Positions 9,001 to 11,872 of a stretch of 11,872 nucleotides of DNA are shown piece after piece (position 1 is the first letter of the stretch; each line of letters starts with the position of its first letter). This DNA is from Candidatus Firestoneibacteriota bacterium. Its GTDB lineage: Bacteria; Oederibacteriota; JAAXVQ01. The translations under genes and the position numbers were made by a program. The notes beneath the pieces were generated by a model. It saw only the letters and a list, made by a program, of their open reading frames with translations. It was not told where the DNA came from and did not search any database. Location of the stretch: NCBI GenBank assembly GCA_013335425.1, contig JAAXVQ010000027.1, positions 1 through 11,872 of the forward strand. Direction: 5' to 3'.

Positions 9001-9348
9001 CTAATCTTCCTGGATTTCACTGATAATCGCATCGAGTTCGCTTAGGTGATTGATGTTCATCGGGGCCAACTTGACGCCGCAGGTGGTGCACTGTTTATCG
9101 GCGTTCCAGCGTTTCCATTGAATCTCGCCATGCCCTTTAATCCGGCTGAAAGGGTGGGGAAGCTCGAGTACGAAGTCCACCAACTTGGACGTGATGGCGT
9201 GCAAAGGGCGCGAAAAACTTATCTTCATGCCGTTGATGCTCAGATCGTTCACCCGGCCCTGCATCTCCAGAAGCTGTTCCTGCTTTTCCAATTTGCAGAC
9301 GATCGGCAATTCCACCGCAACCCGTTTGTTCAAACGTTGGACACTCAC
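9001..9348 (-). CDS. PilZ-domain protein (probable c-di-GMP receptor)
   Basis: A 115-residue one-domain protein. Both halves of the c-di-GMP binding signature are intact: R5-L-N-K-R9 (RxxxR) and D35-L-S-I-N-G40 (DxSxxG). The rest has the beta-barrel pattern of PilZ (KISFSRPL, KLVDFVLELP, GHGEIQWKRW, GVKLAPM) and a C-terminal helix. I chose the GTG at 9348: it has AAGGAGG (9362-9356) 7 bases upstream and forms a GTGA overlap with the stop of the 58-residue gene upstream. The same frame is open back to 9531, giving a longer 176-residue product, but that extension lies over the RHH gene and has no family resemblance. C87 and C90 (CTTC, just before the GVKL strand) are an unusual pair for PilZ and might bind metal or respond to redox; this is speculation. 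Confidence 0.88.
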   Translation of the reverse strand: MSVQRLNKRVAVELPIVCKLEKQEQLLEMQGRVNDLSINGMKISFSRPLHAITSKLVDFVLELPHPFSRIKGHGEIQWKRWNADKQCTTCGVKLAPMNINHLSELDAIISEIQED

Positions 9349-9521
9349 CGTTTTGCCTCCTTTTTGTTTTTGCCCCGTCTGGGGCTCAAGGAATCCGTCA
9401 CGTAGGATTCCAAGGCCTCGCGGATGATGTAGCTCACGCTGCGCTTTTTTTCCTCGGAAATCAGCTTTAACTGATCCAACAGCCGGGTATGTTGATCGGA
9501 AACATAAAAGTTGATGATCAT
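9345..9521 (-). CDS. Small ribbon-helix-helix (CopG/Arc type) DNA-binding protein
   Basis: A 58-residue protein. It begins with a short strand (MIINFYVSDQ), then helix 1 (HTRLLDQLKLISEEKK) and, after RSVS, helix 2 (YIIREALESYVTDSL), the strand-helix-helix pattern of dimeric CopG/MetJ-Arc repressors, whose strand pair enters the DNA major groove. The SxSYIIREALE segment is typical. A basic tail follows (SPRRGKNKKEAKR). The ATG at 9521 has GGAGGG (9536-9531) 9 bases upstream. Its TGA (9347-9345) shares bases with the GTG of the PilZ gene, so the two are almost surely translated together. RHH genes are often antitoxins or autoregulators; here no toxin is attached, and the partner is a PilZ protein instead. 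Confidence 0.85.
   Translation of the reverse strand: MIINFYVSDQHTRLLDQLKLISEEKKRSVSYIIREALESYVTDSLSPRRGKNKKEAKR
9356..9362 (-). promoter_or_regulatory. Ribosome binding site deciding the PilZ start
   Basis: AAGGAGG on the - strand, inside the 3' end of the RHH gene (coding its KKEA tail), sits 7 bases before the GTG at 9348. It is the main reason for rejecting the longer PilZ frame. Confidence 0.8.
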
Positions 9522-9545
9522 AATCCGTCACCCTCCTAATATAGG

Positions 9546-9557
9546 ATATTATAATAT
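9546..9557. promoter_or_regulatory. 12-bp palindrome over the -10 box, possible operator
   Basis: ATATTATAATAT is a perfect palindrome that covers the predicted -10 box. AT-rich sequence makes chance palindromes common, so on its own it is weak; its value is the location in front of an RHH gene. Confidence 0.35.
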
Positions 9558-9575
9558 ATTAAAATAGTTACACAA
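9548..9575 (-). promoter_or_regulatory. Sigma-70 type promoter of the RHH-PilZ unit
   Basis: On the - strand TTGTGT (9575-9570) and TATAAT (9553-9548) are separated by 16 bases, close to the TTGACA/TATAAT consensus. The predicted transcript would start near 9541, about 20 bases before the ATG and just ahead of the ribosome binding site. The region is markedly AT-rich against its surroundings. Confidence 0.6.
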
Positions 9576-9579
9576 CTAT
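9564..9579. promoter_or_regulatory. Inverted repeat over the -35 box, possible operator
   Basis: ATAGTT-ACAC-AACTAT, a perfect 6-bp inverted repeat with a 4-base spacer, overlaps the predicted -35 box of the RHH-PilZ promoter. Such placement would let a bound dimer or dimer pair block RNA polymerase. It is the best candidate operator for the RHH protein; this is inference. Confidence 0.45.
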
Positions 9580-9784
9580 AAAATTGGAAAACCATGTTTT
9601 TTTTTTAACTTAAGATTGCCGGCCCTTAAATGCATGGCTTTGTCGATTTTAAAAGTCCGTTTTTTCTTTGGGCCACCATGGCTTTTTCATAGGAGCTGCT
9701 TTTTCAGCGTTGTCTTGTTTTTGGTTGTGTTTTGTGCGGGAATCGATTATGGTAGGGAAAAATCCTGTGGACCAAGGCGTAAAA
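9580..9784. other. Divergent intergenic stretch upstream of the TPR-SPOR gene
   Basis: AT-rich at the left, including a run of ten T (9597-9606). No RNA gene or convincing small gene was seen. For the + strand genes a weak promoter may be TTGGTT (9721-9726) and GATTAT (9745-9750) with an 18-base spacer. The reading frame of the downstream gene stays open back to a TTG at 9668, which has no ribosome binding site. Confidence 0.3.
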
Positions 9785-10873
9785 ATGAGCAACGCAGCGG
9801 GAAGAATTGGCGCAGTCGCGGCCATGTTGGTGCAGCTATCAGGCATTGCGGTTCAGGCCGCCGTAACGGAGGACGAGCTTTACTTGGCGGCGGTAGAACA
9901 ATTCAATCAACATGATTGGGAACATGCCCAACAAAGTTTGGGCGATTTTCAAATGCGTTATCCCAACTCTCGGTGGCGTTGGGGGGTTAAGCTGCGTTTG
10001 GCGGATTTGGAATCCGACCCGGAACGCTCCGAAAAACAATACCGCGAAATTATTAAGCAAAAAGAGGCGCCCGAGTGGGCCTGGGACGCAAGTTGGGGGT
10101 TGGCCGGCGCCCTCTATGCGCGGGGGCGTTATATGGAGGGGCGGGAAATCTTCGGGAATTTGGCCCAGAGCCGGGATGTGCGCCGGGTACGGGCGTTATA
10201 TTTTTCGGCCTTATGCGCCCTGGCGGTAAACCAAACGGATGCGGCCCGGGATATGTTGACCGAAATCGTCGAACATCATCCCCGCGAGGACGTGGCCGGG
10301 GCAGCCATGTTGGCTTTGGGGGACATGGAGTTGTCCGCCCTTCGGTCCGATGCCGCCCGTCGTTGGTACAGCCAATATCTGCTGACGCGGCCGGAAGGGG
10401 AATTGGCGGCGCAAGCTCAGGAAAAACTTAGGGCCGCGGAGGCGGGTGGCACTACGTCGACGGCAGTCATGACGGAGCTTAGCCCGACAGCCTCACTCGT
10501 CAAGCTCTCGGCGCCTGCCCGTGCGGGCAAAACTGTTTCCGGGGGACCGGATAAACCCGCCTTACCGCCTACCACAGAAAGCCAAACCTATTTTGTTCAA
10601 GCCGGGGCTTTTTCCAAAATGGATTATGCCCAAGCGTTGGTTAAAAAATTAAGAAAATTAGGGTTGTCGGCCTTTATTTTGGACACCACCCCCGCGGGGA
10701 AAGCTCCGCTGCATTTGGTGCGCGTCGGGCCGTTTACCGCGCGCAGCGAGGCGCAACGTCAAGGAACCCAACTGAATCAGAATGAGGGCATCACGGCGCT
10801 GGTTGTTTCCGTCCCGGCCCCGCCGCATTCGGCCGTGCCGGATCCCACATCCCCTCAAAGGAAAAAACCTTGA
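9785..10873 (+). CDS. Exported TPR-repeat protein with C-terminal SPOR domain
   Basis: From the ATG at 9785 the 362-residue product starts with a signal peptide (about 1-25, SNAAGRIGAVAAMLVQLSGIAVQA-type, cleavage after AVQA), followed by helical TPR-like pairs (about 28-220, for example AAVEQFNQHDWEHAQQSLGDF and ALYARGRYMEGREIFGNL), a Thr/Pro/Ala-rich linker (about 221-265), and a SPOR domain (about 266-341: TYFVQAGAFSKMDYAQALVKKL and LVRVGPFTARSEAQ). SPOR domains bind glycan strands lacking stem peptides, mostly at division septa; the TPR part likely holds a partner. I chose 9785 for AAGG 7 bases upstream and the clean signal peptide; starts at 9749 (ATG) or 9668 (TTG) are possible. Exact role is unknown, perhaps envelope assembly or division. 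The stop overlaps the TTG of mutS (TTGA). Confidence 0.85.
   Translation: MSNAAGRIGAVAAMLVQLSGIAVQAAVTEDELYLAAVEQFNQHDWEHAQQSLGDFQMRYPNSRWRWGVKLRLADLESDPERSEKQYREIIKQKEAPEWAWDASWGLAGALYARGRYMEGREIFGNLAQSRDVRRVRALYFSALCALAVNQTDAARDMLTEIVEHHPREDVAGAAMLALGDMELSALRSDAARRWYSQYLLTRPEGELAAQAQEKLRAAEAGGTTSTAVMTELSPTASLVKLSAPARAGKTVSGGPDKPALPPTTESQTYFVQAGAFSKMDYAQALVKKLRKLGLSAFILDTTPAGKAPLHLVRVGPFTARSEAQRQGTQLNQNEGITALVVSVPAPPHSAVPDPTSPQRKKP
10857..10862 (+). promoter_or_regulatory. Ribosome binding site deciding the TTG start of mutS
   Basis: AAAGGA lies 7 bases before the TTG at 10870, within the end of the TPR-SPOR gene, and supports the overlapping TTG start. Confidence 0.6.
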
Positions 10874-11872
10874 AGAAATCGGAACAGGAAAAAGAATCTC
10901 CCATGATGCAGCTTTACCAGCGCATCAAAACCGAAAACCCGGAAGCCTTGCTTTTTTTTCGTTTAGGGGATTTTTATGAATTATTCGGTGATGATGCCAA
11001 GGAAGCCGCCGGACTTTTGGACATCACGCTCACGGCACGCACCTCGGGGGAGGGCAGAGCGGTCAAGATTCCCATGTGCGGGGTGCCGTATCACGCCGCG
11101 GACGGATATATTGCCAAATTGGTCAAGGCCGGACGCAAGGTCGCCATCGTGGAACAGATGGAGGATCCGCGTCAGGCCAAAGGGATGGTGCGGCGGGAAT
11201 TGGTGCGCATCATCACCCCCGGCACGGTGCTGGAGACGAATTCGTTGGAAGCCAAGCAGAACAATTACCTGGCCGCCGTGACCGTTTCCGCCGGGGTTTT
11301 GGGGCTGGCGGCCGTTGACCTGACCACGGGTGAATTTCCCGTGGCTGAATTTCATTCCGCCGGTTCCTGGGAGGCTTTGCTCATTGAACTCAATCGGTTG
11401 CGTCCGGCGGAAATTTTAGTGCCGGACAACCTGGCCGAACCGGCCCGCTTGGCACTCACCCGGTTGGAATTTGCGTGTTTAACCGTCCGCCCGGCTTTTC
11501 GTTTCGACGTGGACGAGGCCCGCCGACAATTGTTGGCGCATTTTAAGCTGGCTTCCATGGATAGCGCGGGTTGCGGCGATTATGCGCCGGGTTTGGGGGC
11601 GGCGGGAGCGGTGTTGTTTTATTTGGGGGAAACCCAGCGCAGCAGTTTGACGCACATTCGGCGTTTGGCTCCTTATCGGCAAGATTCGCATATGGTCTTG
11701 GACCCGGCCACGGTCCGTAATTTGGACCTAGTGCGCAACGCTTATGACGGTTCACGGCGGCACACCCTTTTGCAGGTTCTGGATTTTACTTATACGGCCA
11801 TGGGCGGGCGTCGTTTGTACCGCTGGGTACTGCGCCCTTTGCTTGACGCCGGGCAATGGCCGGCAAGTCCAG
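10870..11872 (+). CDS. mutS: DNA mismatch repair protein MutS, 3' partial
   Basis: The mismatch-recognition ATPase of methyl-directed or generic mismatch repair; 334 codons are inside the window with no stop. The N-terminus has PMMQLYQRIKTENPEALLFF, then RLGDFYELFGDDA, in which F35 and E37 correspond to the Phe-x-Glu pair that stacks on and contacts the mispaired base. Domain I continues through IPMCGVPYHAADGYIAKLV and VAIVEQMEDP, the connector domain about 130-250 (ITPGTVLE, LGLAAVDLTTGEF), and the core lever domain begins near DPATVRNLDLVRN and GGRRLYRWVLRPLLD. The ATPase and clamp are beyond the edge, so MutS1 versus MutS2 is settled only by the N-terminal mismatch domain, which is MutS1 type. 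TTG at 10870 fits both the ribosome binding site and the 4-base overlap; ATG at 10903 is the alternative. Confidence 0.96.
   Translation, partial: MKKSEQEKESPMMQLYQRIKTENPEALLFFRLGDFYELFGDDAKEAAGLLDITLTARTSGEGRAVKIPMCGVPYHAADGYIAKLVKAGRKVAIVEQMEDPRQAKGMVRRELVRIITPGTVLETNSLEAKQNNYLAAVTVSAGVLGLAAVDLTTGEFPVAEFHSAGSWEALLIELNRLRPAEILVPDNLAEPARLALTRLEFACLTVRPAFRFDVDEARRQLLAHFKLASMDSAGCGDYAPGLGAAGAVLFYLGETQRSSLTHIRRLAPYRQDSHMVLDPATVRNLDLVRNAYDGSRRHTLLQVLDFTYTAMGGRRLYRWVLRPLLDAGQWPASP

Noticed and set aside
9001..9531. A 176-residue PilZ protein with N-terminal extension
   Set aside because: The extension overlaps the RHH gene, has no family resemblance, and a strong ribosome binding site plus GTG lies at 9348.
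9668..9784. N-terminal extension of the TPR-SPOR protein from TTG 9668
   Set aside because: No ribosome binding site; it would put an additional hydrophobic segment before a complete signal peptide.
9616..9915. Hydrophobic + strand frame (99 codons) in the divergent gap
   Set aside because: TTG start without ribosome binding site, and its second half lies in the wrong frame of the TPR-SPOR gene.

Overview
The window is a gene-dense bacterial chromosome segment, GC-rich overall. The two periplasmic or exported sensor and repeat proteins with signal peptides, the YajC protein and the SPOR-domain protein suggest a didermic (Gram-negative type) bacterium. I cannot name the phylum from sequence alone. 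Heavy use of TTG starts, a yajC that is not followed by secD, and several unrecognised genes fit a deep-branching, mostly uncultured lineage better than a model proteobacterium; this is inference.

Left part (1-4702, + strand): a signalling block. A stand-alone receiver-domain response regulator, cut by the left edge, overlaps by 4 bases a membrane sensor kinase with a periplasmic solute-binding domain, PAS, DHp and ATPase domains. It is followed by a cytoplasmic kinase with an RsbRD-type N-terminal domain, GAF, PAS, DHp and ATPase. The two kinases are paralogous from PAS onwards but differ in key residues: the first has Asn for the conserved Asp in the G1 box, the second has Thr for the acidic residue after the phospho-accepting His. 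They may work together on the one receiver protein.

Middle part (4757-8959, + strand): tgt (tRNA-guanine transglycosylase), yajC, galT, and a large secreted protein of unknown function that overlaps galT by 4 bases. Spacing of 21-22 bases or less suggests one transcription unit, possibly continuing from the kinases.

Right part: on the - strand (9001-9521) lies a two-gene unit made of a 58-residue ribbon-helix-helix DNA-binding protein and a PilZ (c-di-GMP receptor) protein, joined by a GTGA overlap. An AT-rich promoter with two inverted repeats lies upstream. The long reading frame covering both in the PilZ frame (9001-9531) is not a real fusion. Divergently on the + strand are an exported TPR-SPOR protein and mutS, joined by a TTGA overlap; mutS runs off the right edge.

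Most distinctive item: the RHH-PilZ pair, a candidate split c-di-GMP-responsive transcription regulator with its own likely operator. Second: the two tandem kinases with complementary substitutions.
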